60,000 bases of DNA from Tubiluchus corallicola (lineage: Eukaryota; Priapulida; Priapulimorpha; Priapulimorphida; Tubiluchidae): the NCBI GenBank assembly GCA_030141605.1, contig JAQGDQ010000080.1, forward strand, positions 250,001 through 310,000. The letters run 5' to 3'. Within the stretch, counting starts at the first letter, position 1, and each line of letters begins with the position of its first letter. Both the position numbers and the translations under genes were made by a program. Below the pieces are notes generated by a model. It searched no databases and was not told the origin of the DNA. It saw only the letters and a program-made list of their open reading frames with translations. Of the stretch, positions 59,752 through 60,000 are shown piece after piece.

Positions 59752-60000
59752 TACAATACTGTCAGTCTAGATACAACCAAAGAAAGACAGAGATCACTTG
59801 TGTGACCTTCTTTTTCTAAATCTAATGTTTGTTGCACAAATACAATAAATCATAGTTGATAAATCGCATTTATATCTCCTGGGAGACCATAAAAACTGTC
59901 AACTTAACCTTACTAACAATTAACAACCAAAGTCGCCAACTCAAAGCTGATGGACCTTAATTATGTCCCGTCAAACTTAAACAATATTTTAATTTGTGCA

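Overview
The window looks like animal nuclear DNA, probably from an invertebrate with an AT-rich, repeat-laden genome and long introns. The phylum cannot be fixed from the sequence. The evidence is three spliced genes with GT-AG introns and matching phases, no operon-like spacing, many decayed non-LTR retrotransposons (LINEs), several DNA-transposon relics, and long microsatellites. Most open reading frames are chance or low-complexity.

All three host genes are on the minus strand. (1) GPCR-A, about 5365 to 128, is a rhodopsin-class receptor. Only its first three exons (TM1-TM3) lie in the window; the rest is beyond the left edge. (2) GPCR-B, 44158 to 24504, is a complete five-exon receptor of 365 residues. 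Its first three exons match those of GPCR-A in sequence, and its introns fall at the same positions and phases (exons 2 and 3 are 118 and 121 bp in both genes). The pair is therefore a tandem duplication. NRY in place of DRY and the TM7 sequence point to the melatonin-receptor/moody/Tre1-like branch. (3) A seven-exon gene, 59751 to 52995, encodes a secreted Cu/Zn superoxide dismutase of 322 residues. It has a signal peptide, a short coiled coil, a Lys/Arg/His-rich linker and a SOD domain with all metal ligands intact.

Everything else is intron or intergenic DNA. LINE remnants lie at about 6.7-7.9, 13.5-14.35, 15.0-20.1 (nearly full length but dead), 20.2-20.6, 29.2-30.5, 32.2-33.0, 41.2-42.96, 46.9-47.7 (minus) and 51.0-52.0 (minus) kb. 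Cut-and-paste relics include a Harbinger-like element with long inverted repeats (4.0-4.95 kb), a hAT MITE with a perfect 8-bp target duplication (41.45-41.81 kb), a MITE with near-perfect terminal repeats (14.02-14.24 kb) and two foldback elements (38.34 and 39.10 kb). Two unnamed dispersed repeat families recur: R1 (18.3, 44.9 and 57.0 kb) and R2 (8.57 and 56.33 kb). Insertions are nested in several places.

The points most worth following up are the tandem receptor pair with its variant motifs, the SOD architecture, a cluster of RFX/X-box-like palindromes in a SOD intron, the new repeat families, and the link between LINE 3' ends and giant AAT microsatellites. I found no evidence of a wholly new multi-gene system.
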